From: Phytomonas francai | Taxonomy: Eukaryota; Euglenozoa; Kinetoplastea; Trypanosomatida; Trypanosomatidae | NCBI GenBank assembly: GCA_001766655.1 | Contig: MJCC01000003.1 | Location: 590,212 to 654,211, forward strand | Length of the DNA stretch: 64,000 bases | Direction of reading: 5' to 3' | Shown: positions 48,735-58,214 of the stretch, in pieces | Position numbering within the stretch: the first letter of the stretch is position 1 | Layout: each line of letters begins with the position of its first letter | Translations under genes and position numbers: made by a program | Notes under the pieces: generated by a model | Database searches by the model: none | What the model was told of the DNA's origin: nothing | The model's input: only the letters and a program-made list of their open reading frames with translations

Positions 48735-49639
48735 CGCTGATAGTTATCCGAGCGTTTTGCTATGTCCACGTAAAGAGACAATGTGCACATTTTTTTAAAA
48801 TTTATTCCAGAGCCCGATACGTTACCTCTGAAGGGTAATTCATATTAATACAGAGCGAAGTGTTGGTATTCGGCGAAGGGAACCTAAAAATGTGGCTTCC
48901 AGTTTCCGATTTCTTTTATGTTGATCAATTTTCCCTTTTTTTTCATTAGATGAATTTAATTTTTTGCTAAAGCATTTTCTAGTAAAAATTGTATTTATAT
49001 TTTTCAGTTGAAATTATTATTCATCAAAATGCCGAATAGCCCAAAAAGTATGTAAATGTCTTTATTTTGATAGAGGTTAAACTTATTTATCTTAGTATCT
49101 TAATTAAATTCAATATATTTTGAACGCATCTCTTAAGTAAGGGAAACAAATTAGAGATAGCTTTCTCTGCTCCAACCTGAAATCCTGTCTGGTTATTAGT
49201 CTTTATCTTTCAAGTTGTATTCGTTTGAACTTTGTTTTTATTTTTGTTTGGTACTGCGTTCGATGAAGCGATGATGGTATGGGGAGCTATTCATTAAGTT
49301 TTGTATTAAGCTGATCCCATAGTTTGTGCTTTTTCCTATGGTTCTTGTAAAGGCCTATTATAAAAGATGTCGGCATAAGCTGAAGGAAAGGTAAATAGAG
49401 GAAAGATAGTCTAATGTAAATATTTTTTAAAATTTCCTTTAACCCTTTGCCTTTATTCAATGATAGCCCTATCATCCTATGGAATTGGGTAGCTCAGCAA
49501 TGTTATTATTTTCATGTTTTAACACTATATCAGCAGATTCAAAATAATTGTAGATTCATATCTTTCCACAACGCCCATTATACAAATCGCTGTGCATATT
49601 CATTCATACGTGGGCTTATGTCAACTACTTCTCATGAAA

Positions 49640-49641
<2 letters not shown>

Positions 49642-49672
<31 letters not shown>
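49642..49672. repeat. TA microsatellite
   Basis: About 15 uninterrupted AT units. Confidence 0.9.
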
Positions 49673-49677
<5 letters not shown>

Positions 49678-49791
49678 CATAGGGGGGAAAATTGTTTGTA
49701 AGGAAATGTTTATAATTGTACATATTAGTGATGTTTCGAAATGATTCGAGTATAAAGAAAGGAAAATTCGAAAAAGTGAAGCATTCCTGAT

Positions 49792-49819
49792 TATATATAT
49801 ATATATATATATATATATT
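49792..49819. repeat. TA microsatellite
   Basis: About 14 uninterrupted TA units, a second tract 120 bases after the first. Confidence 0.9.
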
Positions 49820-49848
49820 CCCTTTATATACATGTATAGAAATCTAGC

Positions 49849-49873
49849 TTTTTCCCTTTCTCTTCCTTGTTAG
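49849..49873 (+). promoter_or_regulatory. Candidate spliced-leader acceptor
   Basis: CTTTTTCCCTTTCTCTTCCT pyrimidine tract followed by TGTTAG, 48 bases before the ATG at 49921. It supports that ATG rather than the upstream TTG of the open frame. Confidence 0.55.
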
Positions 49874-49920
49874 CTCATCTGTACTTATATTTTTATATAT
49901 TGTCAAATTCTCTTAGCGAA

Positions 49921-52236
49921 ATGGGCTTTTGGTGTCGAAGAGCACGCCAGCTCCCTGTATTTATGTTGGGGGCACATACAAGAGTGCTTTCACACACAAG
50001 TATTTCTTGCAGGACAGCCTCTACCAAAATAGGGGAAGATTCACCCAAACCACGCCAGAGTATCGGTAAGATAAAGACATGGAATTCGTTCGATCGTCGG
50101 GGTGTCATTGTTGAAGAAAAGACCGGCCAGGAATATGTCATTAGCAACACAAGGGCCTTCGAAACAGTACTCCCAACACTGCTTCGATCGCTGGAAGGAG
50201 CTGTAGCTACCTTCGACATCACAGAGAATCCGAATGCAGGGGACTCCGTGATCATTCGTTCACGTACGGAACCCATTACAGCCCGCAGCTATGATCGGAA
50301 ACCGCCTATCGATTTTTTAGGCATGTCTACTTCGCCAAATGAGGGAAAACCGACCACGATTGCCGTATCCAATAAATCAAGTCCCGAATTGCATGGTATC
50401 GGGAAACCAGAAAGGGTACAGTATGCGAATAAAATTATCATCGACCTTAATAGTATCCCATCCGATCAGCTGATGCGAGTGAGCGGACCGCTGGTGCATG
50501 AAGATCCCGTCCCACCAACTAAAAACTACAAGGATATGCGCAGCTGCCGTATCTTTTCCAGGAACGTTAACGATTTTTTGAGTCTCAAGAGGCAGCTGGG
50601 GAGTTCCGAAAAAGCTCAAGAGCTGATTGAGCAGCGTATCAAGGAGGGGCAAAAGAGCCTACCCCAGCGTAAAGTCGTAGCGGAGGGGGTAGCGGGGGTC
50701 GTATTGGCGTGGTCCGCTATCCATCGCAGCGGGGTCGTTATGGAGGGAATTCGTGAAGTCCCCGACGGGGCGCCGCTGGTCGACCTGTCGAACACCGCAA
50801 AAATCAGCATCATTCGCAACGTCTACAGCTTCCAAAGCGCGCTGCCGACCTCCCAGTCCCTGGTGAACCGCCCCGTGGTCTTTTCCAAGGTCGAATACTC
50901 CACGCAGCCCGGCAAGACCTTCGCGGAGTGCATCGTCGTCCAGGGCCGCCTCGACTTCGACGCGAGCGCCGTCCCGATCGAGGCGGCCTCCGTTGCCAAG
51001 AAAAAGCGTCAGCTGCTCGAGAAGCGACGGCGCCAGTTGGGGACTCTCTATGCGGAAGGGGAGGAAGAGGGCGAGGAGGGCGAAAAGGAAAGGGAAAGGA
51101 AGGGTGAAAGGGAAAAGGAAAGGGATGGCGCGGCGGCCCCCCTGGAGGGCCCCACGTACGGCGTCATCACGCGCTGGAGCGGGGGCCAGGGCACGGTGGA
51201 GAATGGGGACGGCCGGACCTACTACATCCAGTCCGCCGCGGCCTTCACGCAGCTCGTGGAGCAGTCGAGCCACGCCCTTCGTGGGGCCGTGGTGACCTTC
51301 CGCGTGAGCCCGACGTGCCCGCGCTACGCGGAGGAGGTGCACATCCTCTCCACGGCATCCTCGTCGGCGGTGGCGATAAGGCCTTTGCTGGATCGCGTTC
51401 CCGGCAGCTCCACGCGGCAGAGCCCCACGGACGCGCGGGTGAACGCGGCGACCGGGAGGGAGGTGGTGCACCGCATCGCGGTGGAGCCGGAGGGGGTTGA
51501 CTGGCTTGAGGGGACGCTCGTGGCGTGGTCTGCCCAAGAGAATCAGGGCATCATTCACGGGAAGGACGGAAACCGCTACGTTCTGAAAGATCCGGACGAG
51601 AACGTGATTCTCTTCACGCATCGCAAGGCATTTCTGAAGAAGGGTCGCAACGTTAAATTCACGGCCTTCGGAAGCACCGGCCTGTTGGCCTGCAACGTCG
51701 TTCCCCTCACCACGGAGGCCGACGAGGAGGAGCTGCGTGCCGAAGAGCTGCGCCCGAAAGAGCCGACGCGGACTCTTGATGGTAACATGGGCGAGGCTCT
51801 GCCGTCCCCCACTAGCACTTCCTACTGGATATCACGGATCGAAAAGTCTGGGATCGACGTTAGCGAGGTAAAGAGGTTGCAGAATCGGGCCATAAACCCA
51901 GAAGAGCTGGACGATGACAACCAATTTCTCGACACTGACGACCTACTAAAGAAGGACCGCTGGTGGAACGATCCGCAAAAGAATAAAAAGTTTCCAAACA
52001 GCAACGTACGCTATGGTGATCTTCAGCTCATTGGGCCAGCATCGATGCTGAACTTCGCCGCCAAGGCTCAGGATCCTCAAAGGCTGCAAAAAATGACGGA
52101 TAAGTACCAATCAAAGCTAACCGAAGAACAGAAAAAAGAAGCATGGCGGCGCGCAAAGGAGATGGCGCCAAGATATGAGGAGTTGGTAAAAAAATCAAGA
52201 GAACAAAACGAAGAGCCACAATTTTACTTCTTCTAA
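49921..52236 (+). CDS. Mitochondrial protein with four cold-shock-like repeats
   Basis: A 771-residue protein with a mitochondrial-type N-terminus (MGFWCRRARQLPVFMLG). Four segments share the cold-shock-domain pattern (G-x-x-x-W, then GVI or equivalent with a short turn, then a hydrophobic strand, then V-x-F): GKIKTWNSFDRRGVI at about residue 48, GVVLAWSAIHRSGVV at about 256, GVITRWSGGQGTVENGDG at about 416, and GTLVAWSAQENQGIIHGKDG at about 528. Cold-shock domains bind RNA; T. brucei has a single-domain mitochondrial member (RBP16). The classic aromatic RNP1 motif is not well conserved. Residues 360-390 hold a highly charged Glu/Lys/Arg linker, and the last 120 are helical and charged. Role in mitochondrial RNA handling is inferred. 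The middle lies in a GC-rich island (about 50770-51530). Confidence 0.7.
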   Translation: MGFWCRRARQLPVFMLGAHTRVLSHTSISCRTASTKIGEDSPKPRQSIGKIKTWNSFDRRGVIVEEKTGQEYVISNTRAFETVLPTLLRSLEGAVATFDITENPNAGDSVIIRSRTEPITARSYDRKPPIDFLGMSTSPNEGKPTTIAVSNKSSPELHGIGKPERVQYANKIIIDLNSIPSDQLMRVSGPLVHEDPVPPTKNYKDMRSCRIFSRNVNDFLSLKRQLGSSEKAQELIEQRIKEGQKSLPQRKVVAEGVAGVVLAWSAIHRSGVVMEGIREVPDGAPLVDLSNTAKISIIRNVYSFQSALPTSQSLVNRPVVFSKVEYSTQPGKTFAECIVVQGRLDFDASAVPIEAASVAKKKRQLLEKRRRQLGTLYAEGEEEGEEGEKERERKGEREKERDGAAAPLEGPTYGVITRWSGGQGTVENGDGRTYYIQSAAAFTQLVEQSSHALRGAVVTFRVSPTCPRYAEEVHILSTASSSAVAIRPLLDRVPGSSTRQSPTDARVNAATGREVVHRIAVEPEGVDWLEGTLVAWSAQENQGIIHGKDGNRYVLKDPDENVILFTHRKAFLKKGRNVKFTAFGSTGLLACNVVPLTTEADEEELRAEELRPKEPTRTLDGNMGEALPSPTSTSYWISRIEKSGIDVSEVKRLQNRAINPEELDDDNQFLDTDDLLKKDRWWNDPQKNKKFPNSNVRYGDLQLIGPASMLNFAAKAQDPQRLQKMTDKYQSKLTEEQKKEAWRRAKEMAPRYEELVKKSREQNEEPQFYFF

Positions 52237-52569
52237 GAGAGAGCATGTGTCAACAAAGGCAAGAGGGAATGTAGGACGATATAAGTTCAGAGATATTCAC
52301 TTTTCCTGCTTAATTGACATTTTTCCCATTTGCTTCTCCCCAAACTCTCTCAGAATTTATTTGAAACCATTGTAAAACGATGTTGAATGAGGACTTGATG
52401 GATCCCACCTATTTGGAGCTTAAAAGGGGATAAAAAGGGAAGAATTTGTCTTTTTTCTCATTTATTTATTTTCATACGTATCGGTTCAAGATATATAGCC
52501 TGGAGGTACTTACTGTTACCACCATTCTTAATCACATAGTCATTCGCTTGGCATTAGGGTCTGAAAATC
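52237..52569 (+). other. Intergenic
   Basis: 333-base spacer with T-rich tract at 52451-52473; no gene. Confidence 0.5.
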
Positions 52570-52983
52570 ATGGTGTCAAAGACTAGGAAGCAACACCAAA
52601 AGAGGAAAGAGGCGCTACGGGAGAATGGAGGGGTCTTGCCGCCTGTCGTTCCCTCGAAACCCAAGTCTGTTCATCTAAAGAAGACACTTCCGAAGATGAA
52701 AGGCAAGATGAAGATCCGCCTTGGTTTGGAGTGCCCGACCGATATTTACACTGGCTTTGAGGACCAAAAAGGTGTCCTCTGGCGCTGCCCAACCTGCTCT
52801 CGTGAATGTCGTGTCGTAGGGTTCTGCGTGAGCTGTGCGACCGGCACGCAGCCAAAGAAGCATAGTGGGACCCTCATGTCGCGCCACGACACGAACCCGA
52901 GGAAGAGTGGGATACTACCCTTGAAGCTGAGGGCTGCGAGAGCAAAAACAAGTAAGCTGAAGCTTAAAAAGAAGAAAAAATAA
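52570..52983 (+). CDS. Small basic zinc-ribbon protein
   Basis: A 137-residue, very basic protein. The centre has WRCPTC, then CRVVGFCVSC, a set of cysteines spaced as a zinc ribbon. Both tails are Lys-rich (MVSKTRKQHQKRKEAL at the start, a KKK run at the end), consistent with RNA binding or a nucleolar location. No named family recognised. Candidates are a ribosome-biogenesis or rRNA-associated factor, but this is an inference from composition only. The ATG at 52570 is the first in frame. Confidence 0.72.
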   Translation: MVSKTRKQHQKRKEALRENGGVLPPVVPSKPKSVHLKKTLPKMKGKMKIRLGLECPTDIYTGFEDQKGVLWRCPTCSRECRVVGFCVSCATGTQPKKHSGTLMSRHDTNPRKSGILPLKLRAARAKTSKLKLKKKKK

Positions 52984-53425
52984 GCTAGTTCCTTTCTTAG
53001 GCCGTCCTTTAAGAAAAGGAGTGGATGCCGAAGTCAATAAATGGCAGCCAGCCGAGTTGTGGATTCTTAGGCGAAACTCTTTATAATAAAACCTGTGTGC
53101 TCGTTCTTTTCTTACCGAGCTACCAGTCTTACTCTTGTTAATTTTATATGGTTAGAGAAAATCTATTTAGCGCGTTTTAAAGGATACATTCTGCTAACTC
53201 AACATCGTTGTTCTTCTTCTTTTTTGTTTCTGTTTTCCATTTTTCATAAAATTGTCATATTTTGCTATTTCAGACTAGACATCTAAACTACTGCATCTTT
53301 TTTGATGTGCATATTGAACTCAAAAGCAACACACACACAAACACACGCATATATATATATATATATATTTATTTATCCATTCCCAACTTGTAAAATAGAT
53401 ATTTAGTTGCCTGAACCTAAACCCA
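52984..53425 (+). other. Intergenic with CA/TA repeat
   Basis: AT-rich spacer; CA units then TA units at 53329-53369 directly upstream of the next gene. No gene seen. Confidence 0.5.
53329..53369. repeat. CA/TA composite microsatellite
   Basis: ACACACAC followed by a TA run. Confidence 0.85.
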
Positions 53426-53989
53426 ATGAGTACTTTCGTAAGCTTCTTTAGGGACGCTCACGTGGAATTGCTAAAGACTATCCATTGGCATGACTTCCTT
53501 CTTGCCTTCACGCAGTCAGAAAAGTCCCTCAGTTTCTGGAAGGATCTTCTGAAAGAAATGGAGTTTTTCTATCGTTCGGTGAACTGGTCCGAGCCTTTTG
53601 TTACCTGTTTGATTGCTTTTCATTGTGCCATCCTTGCAGTTCTTGTGTACACGACAATTCTTCGTCCTTGTTCGGTCGAGCGCCTTTGTGCGGTAAATAT
53701 TTTTCTCATAGTTCTAGCCTTTGCAGCTATTCCCCTAAACCGTATCGGACAAAACTATGGTGAAATCATATTCCGCGCGTCTGGTGTTAACTATTTTGAT
53801 GAATCAGGAATTTTCCTGGCGTTATTGTACTGGGTTCCTTTAGTGATCCAGATAGTTTGGATAGAGTTATGCATCATTATACGGTCAATTATGGAGATAG
53901 CGCGACTAAAACAACCGCATATTTCTCTACAGCCCAAGATTGTGACGGGGTCGAACGAATTAAAGAATAATGGTATCAATGAAAGCTAA
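53426..53989 (+). CDS. TMEM18: TMEM18 homologue
   Basis: A 187-residue membrane protein. VNWSEPFVTCLIAFHC matches the family's VDWTETWLIGLAAFH block, and YFDESGIFLALLYWVPLVIQ matches YFDSRGMFISIVFSAPLL. Three hydrophobic segments (about residues 59-80, 90-112, 130-152) agree with a multi-pass protein. TMEM18 in animals is reported in the nuclear membrane; the function in protists is unknown. The last 40 residues are polar. The ATG at 53426 is the first in frame. The sequence length is slightly above that of the human protein. Confidence 0.8.
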   Translation: MSTFVSFFRDAHVELLKTIHWHDFLLAFTQSEKSLSFWKDLLKEMEFFYRSVNWSEPFVTCLIAFHCAILAVLVYTTILRPCSVERLCAVNIFLIVLAFAAIPLNRIGQNYGEIIFRASGVNYFDESGIFLALLYWVPLVIQIVWIELCIIIRSIMEIARLKQPHISLQPKIVTGSNELKNNGINES

Positions 53990-54371
53990 ATTATTTCAGC
54001 GACAATACGAGAGAAAGAATAGTTTAGAATTACTAAAGCGAATCACATTTAATATTGTATATATTGATTTTTTTCCCCAATGGCATAATAAGAAAGTTGC
54101 CAGCAGAATGCAAAATTTTTCGAAATGTGATTATCGTCATACTATCAAGAACGGAAAATGGCGGGTGGTAATGGCAATGAAGAAGGGCCATTTATGCAGT
54201 CTTTTTTTTTGCATATTTCTTTTCCTTGATATGGACAGCGTGGTGAAAGATGCTTCTTTTTTATTTTCTATCTAGACATCCATTTAGAAAAGTGTAAAAG
54301 TATAAATTAACTTTTCCTTTTCTATTCTGTGGGGAAAAAGTGGGACTGGAAAAGATATTTGTCTCAACAGG
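53990..54371 (+). other. Intergenic
   Basis: AT-rich spacer. A 101-codon frame (53970-54275) overlaps the end of TMEM18 and is low-complexity; not called. Confidence 0.5.
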
Positions 54372-54848
54372 ATGAGCTCATGGTTTGCATCTGAGGAATT
54401 TTTCAGCGGCCGTGCAGCGACCTGGATTCGTCGCGGCCTTGTTCTTCTAGGTATATTTGGTGTGGGAAGCGACTACTATCAAATACACTATTACCACGCC
54501 TTCGATCCTGCTGAGGGTAAACCCTATGTTGTGGATTGCACCCCAATCGGCCGCTATCGAGCCCAGTTGTTTCTAATTCCTAGTAACAATTATTCAAACT
54601 ACAGTCCGTGGACGCCGCGCAACGGGGATGTTGTGATTGCTCGAGAGGTGAAAAGTGATAAGAACTTCCTTCAGCTTCTGAATGGCCGTTTTGTGGAGAG
54701 GCAGACATGTGGAGTGCAGTTATTGCGGCCTTTAGAGGAAGTGGAGCGTGAGAAAAAAGAGGAGCAGGAGCTTCAGAAGAAATATTACGAGATACAGGAT
54801 ACATCAAAAGGGGAGCAAAAACACTTACTTGGAAGGTTCATCAGTTGA
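54372..54848 (+). CDS. Membrane-anchored hypothetical protein, possibly mitochondrial
   Basis: A 158-residue protein. A short hydrophobic segment (WIRRGLVLLGIFGVGSDYY, residues 18-36) could be a single membrane anchor. The middle has conserved-looking beta structure (DCTPIGRYRAQLFLIPSNNY) with several Pro and Tyr residues. The C-terminal 50 residues are a charged helix. Not recognised by family. The layout recalls accessory subunits of mitochondrial membrane complexes; this is inference only. The ATG at 54372 follows CAACAG and is the first in frame. Confidence 0.7.
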   Translation: MSSWFASEEFFSGRAATWIRRGLVLLGIFGVGSDYYQIHYYHAFDPAEGKPYVVDCTPIGRYRAQLFLIPSNNYSNYSPWTPRNGDVVIAREVKSDKNFLQLLNGRFVERQTCGVQLLRPLEEVEREKKEEQELQKKYYEIQDTSKGEQKHLLGRFIS

Positions 54849-55233
54849 AGGAAGCGGTAAAGTCGTTCGTAAACGTTTATTATTATTAGTGTTGAAACCT
54901 TGCTGTGTTTTTTATGTATGCTTTTGGATGTGAGGGAGCCTGCTGATGAGAAGTTAATAGCTTTCCTTTAGGCAAATATTAGCATCTCAAATATTTCGCT
55001 TCTCTGTTAGCATTCACCTCTTCATCTCCTTTGATCTGGAGCGGTTCTCTGTGTGTGTCTCTACATGTGAAATTAGAGGATCCTTTTCTGTTTACCATCT
55101 CTGGTACCTTCCATGCGATTCTCCATCCAAGAGGTTTTATCTCAAGGTATCCAGGGTGAGTTGCCAAACCCCACTCCCCTCCCCCCTCTACGAGGGGGTG
55201 GTGCAGTTTAAATTCGAGCCAAAAATCTTCTCC
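54849..55233 (+). promoter_or_regulatory. Spacer with strong polypyrimidine acceptor
   Basis: The pyrimidine tract at 55169-55189 (CCCCACTCCCCTCCCCCCTC) ends with TACGAG, AG at 55193-55194, followed 39 bases later by the ATG at 55234. It supports that start over the GTG-opened frame at 55051. Confidence 0.55.
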
Positions 55234-55524
55234 ATGATACTAAGGCGTGTACGACATTCCTGCTCTGCGCGTAAACGACAAGCGGCATGGTGTCTCTGTC
55301 TGATGAGCTATCCGGAAATTGTGTTGAGTTATTTGCAGAATAACGTTGTCGCTGGTTGTGAATGTGCCACTTTTTTTTTTGAAAACAGGTGGATTTTTGA
55401 GCTTCCGTTTCGCATCCATCAAGAGAACCTGAGAAAATTTCTATACTACGCAACCTCTTATGTGCAGTCATTGTTTGTCGGAAACAAAGTAGAAGGATCA
55501 GCTCAATCTTCTATCCAAAACTAA
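55234..55524 (+). CDS. Small hypothetical protein
   Basis: A 96-residue protein beginning MILRRVRHSCSARKRQAAWC, which could be a mitochondrial presequence. The remainder has hydrophobic and charged residues in a regular pattern (CECATFFFENRWIFELPFRI, then HQENLRKFLYYATSYVQSLF), looking like one compact helical domain. No family recognised. The strong acceptor site upstream and gene-like codon use support expression. The frame is open further upstream but without an ATG. Confidence 0.55.
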   Translation: MILRRVRHSCSARKRQAAWCLCLMSYPEIVLSYLQNNVVAGCECATFFFENRWIFELPFRIHQENLRKFLYYATSYVQSLFVGNKVEGSAQSSIQN

Positions 55525-55985
55525 ACTTCCTAAGCATTGAGAGCGTCGTGTTGTGTCAGGAGAGGTTCATAGTGTTGAGTTCGATGCATGGGTCGCGGAC
55601 AACTCGTCTTTTCTCTTTCACATTTCTACTGATTTCTCTATTGTGATGAAGCTATGCCTCACTAATATATTGAAATTTATATTCTACTGCATGAGGCAGT
55701 AGATTTGCATGAATAGGAATGAAACTGAAATTTTCCTTCTGTATATTCGTGAATTACGTAAAATTCTTGGGGTCCTTATGCCTTAATTAAACCATGATTG
55801 CTCATGCTCTCATATTTTAGAACTTTCCTCTTTTAGTGTCTTTCGTTGTTGTGAATTGCACGTTTTCGAAGTAAAGCTAGAACTCCGGTGCATATTGTAA
55901 AATAAGGCGAAACGTTCCTAACTACGCGTAATTTAGATCAGAATAGTAAATTTATATGCATCCAAATATCGAAACGCATTTTTGA
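55525..55985 (+). other. Intergenic
   Basis: AT-rich 461-base spacer; an inverted CTGCATGAGGCAG stretch near 55686 is too short to call. Confidence 0.5.
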
Positions 55986-57785
55986 ATGTCTTCTTGTATA
56001 TCTTGGAGAATTTACGATGAGAAATACAAACTATCCGAGCTTCTCACGGATGCCGCCCGTGCATGTATTGACGTGCACGCGTCAGAGCCAAAAGAGTATC
56101 TTGCTTCGTACTTCGTTAAGGCGTGCCGTGGCGATGCGGTGGAGGAGCTCTACTGTGAACCGCTTCTGACTCCCGAAAGTGAGATCGGTATTGGACTGCA
56201 TCTGAGACTCTTTAGTAATTTAGAAGCGCACACGGCCACGACGCGAATTGGCTTCCCAACACAGGGATCAGAGCGTGATGAGAGCGTTAGCGCTGTCAAT
56301 ACTAGCCCTACCGACCATCATGTAATCGCTCTTGACTTGATAGAGCAACTGACGCGTGATCTTTTCCCGCAGCTTCAACAAATCGGGTGTGGGGCGCAGG
56401 AGGAGTGGGATGCGGTTGTTGTTAAAGGCAAGGAGGCCGTTACCTGGCCTTCACACATCCTCAGCCTAGCAGCGGCCATTGCAGCGGCAAAGAGCTCGCG
56501 ACTTTCACTGCATCAGCACATCCGTGCCCTTTACCTGAAGTCGCCGCTCGTCGAGACCATTCCGTGCGGCAGCTCAGCAGCTCCCCTCGACGCCGACGCC
56601 CCTTTCTTCATGCCGCAGCTTGTGATCCCTTTCTTCGGTAGCGTGCTCGACCGGCAGGCGATCGCGGGTTCCATTTTCATCCACACGCTCTACCTTCTCC
56701 CGGGTGTTTCGGCGAACTCGGTATCGGATATAAGGCGCGAGCGTGTGGTGAGCGTGGAGTTTTTATGTAAAATAGCGTCCGCGTACCGGATCTTAGCAAA
56801 GCGACGAAGCAACGGCACGAATTCTCACGCCAGCACGACGTTGCCCGTGACGCGGGAGGATGGCGCCTACATCCTGGAATGCCCCTTAGAAAGCGTCATG
56901 GATGCGGTGGCCTTGGCGAGCGAGGTACTCCAGCAGGTGGGTATTCGGCCCGGCAAGGAGGTGAGTTTTGGCGTGCGTTTGCAATGCCCCGCGGTGCAGC
57001 GCACCGCACCGGAGGGAGGGGCTGGGAGTATCTTTGCCACCCATGGGCTCAAGGAGACCTCTCTCGGGAAGAAGCGGGTTTCGAGCAGTCACCGGAAGAA
57101 ACCTTTTCATAATCTTTCGAGGGGGGCATCGGACATCCTGTACTCGCTCCACACAGGCGACGCCGACGTGACGGGTGCGCAGGTGGCCCTTTACCTGAGC
57201 CAACAGGTCGAGAAAACGGGTGGGGCGCTGGTGTACCTTGAAGACACCCATAGCGCCCAGGACGAGGAAGGGCTGCATCGCTTGCAGGGTATGCTCAAAT
57301 ACCAGCACAATTGGGGGGGCATCGTGTCTGGATACGGCCTCTACGACTCCCAAGAGAAGCAGGATACCCTTGAGGAGCGGATTTCGACCGGGATTCAGCG
57401 GGTCTGGACGCAGAATCTGGCGCTCTGCCCGGATAGCGTTGGCTCGCTTACACGGCTAATGCGTCTGAGCCAGACCATCCGCGCAGCGGGACGTGCAATC
57501 AGTATGGTGCAGGTACCTCACGTCCAGCCCGTAGAGGCGGTAGTAGACCTAGCCGTAGGAACCGGTACCTCCTTTTTGATTCTTAGCGGATTTCTACACC
57601 CGTCTGGATGCGAGGCAGCTTCTCGATTTCTTTCGCTTCAGTCTTCTCTTCTTCGAAGCCGAACCCTGTGTGAACCACCAGCATGGGCAAATTTTTTCGC
57701 AAATGATCTGCCACCGGTGTCAAACGATATCGTTATTCCTGAAATACGACGGAAAAATGATAAGAAAAGGAAAACCGGAAAGTAA
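55986..57785 (+). CDS. ENO4-like enolase pseudoenzyme with N-terminal docking domain
   Basis: A 599-residue divergent enolase. The N-terminal ~45 residues (with LLTDAARACIDVHASEPKEY, then LASYF) match the RIIa/DPY-30 dimerisation and docking fold used by axonemal scaffold proteins. The enolase part follows: QLVIPFFGSVLDRQAIAG near residue 218 and ALVYLEDTHS with Glu419-Asp420, equivalent to the metal-binding SIEDP of glycolytic enolase. Other active-site residues are lost. The catalytic lysine region (LLLKVNQIG) reads LALCPDSVG with Cys481 for Lys. The IVGDDL metal ligand is replaced by IVSGYGL. The SHRSGET loop is VPHVQPVEA. So enzyme activity is unlikely. ENO4 is a sperm-flagellum protein with this architecture; a flagellar scaffold role is inferred. 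Confidence 0.75.
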   Translation: MSSCISWRIYDEKYKLSELLTDAARACIDVHASEPKEYLASYFVKACRGDAVEELYCEPLLTPESEIGIGLHLRLFSNLEAHTATTRIGFPTQGSERDESVSAVNTSPTDHHVIALDLIEQLTRDLFPQLQQIGCGAQEEWDAVVVKGKEAVTWPSHILSLAAAIAAAKSSRLSLHQHIRALYLKSPLVETIPCGSSAAPLDADAPFFMPQLVIPFFGSVLDRQAIAGSIFIHTLYLLPGVSANSVSDIRRERVVSVEFLCKIASAYRILAKRRSNGTNSHASTTLPVTREDGAYILECPLESVMDAVALASEVLQQVGIRPGKEVSFGVRLQCPAVQRTAPEGGAGSIFATHGLKETSLGKKRVSSSHRKKPFHNLSRGASDILYSLHTGDADVTGAQVALYLSQQVEKTGGALVYLEDTHSAQDEEGLHRLQGMLKYQHNWGGIVSGYGLYDSQEKQDTLEERISTGIQRVWTQNLALCPDSVGSLTRLMRLSQTIRAAGRAISMVQVPHVQPVEAVVDLAVGTGTSFLILSGFLHPSGCEAASRFLSLQSSLLRSRTLCEPPAWANFFANDLPPVSNDIVIPEIRRKNDKKRKTGK

Positions 57786-58214
57786 TGTATCTTTTTTAAT
57801 CTATTGGGTTTTGATTATTAAATTAGTGATTTTTTATTTACTCCTTTTTTTTAAACTCATCACTTCACCAGTTTATGTAAAGATAGCCACAAACAGTTTC
57901 TTTGTGTGTGCGCACATGCGCGAGTGACCCTGACGCTAGCCTTGGAATAGCTCCCTGTGGGATTTTTATAATGCTGATTTTGCCTTTTCCGCTGTTTATT
58001 TATAGTTTCTAGTTTTAACATTTGCTGCAGTAGAAAGAGCCAATTTTGTTTCATATCCGTGAACGGATAATATCATCGGCAAGACTAAAAGCCTAGACGA
58101 GTTTGTGTAAGTAAAGAATCGATTCGTCGACAAAACCCATAGATTTCATTCCCCACATACGAGCTTCCAGGTGAAGATTTGTTTTAAACCGGTAATAATT
58201 TATACCCTCAAAGG
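57786..58214 (+). other. Intergenic
   Basis: AT-rich spacer with a T-run at 57845-57852. No gene. Confidence 0.5.

Larger units (their letters stand above)
48735..49920 (+). other. Long AT-rich intergenic region
   Basis: About 1.2 kb with two long TA tracts (49642-49672 and 49792-49819) separated by 120 bases. A short TAGCTCAGC stretch at 49490 resembles a tRNA A box, but there is no matching B box. A spliced-leader acceptor closes the region. Confidence 0.5.

Noticed and set aside
49488..49560. tRNA-like A box (TAGCTCAGC)
   Set aside because: No B box (GGTTCRANYCC-type) or acceptor stem follows at the right distance.
49867..49920. Upstream non-ATG extensions of several frames (also at 21049, 27844, 34358, 42665, 55051, 59029, 60116, 61995)
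   Set aside because: They begin with GTG or TTG, translate UTR-like sequence, and several follow or contain an acceptor AG; first ATGs were used.
50659..51621. 320-codon minus-strand frame
   Set aside because: Shadow of the GC-rich middle of the cold-shock-repeat gene on the + strand.
53970..54275. 101-codon frame overlapping the end of TMEM18
   Set aside because: Overlaps a recognised gene, and the rest translates UTR-like AT-rich sequence.
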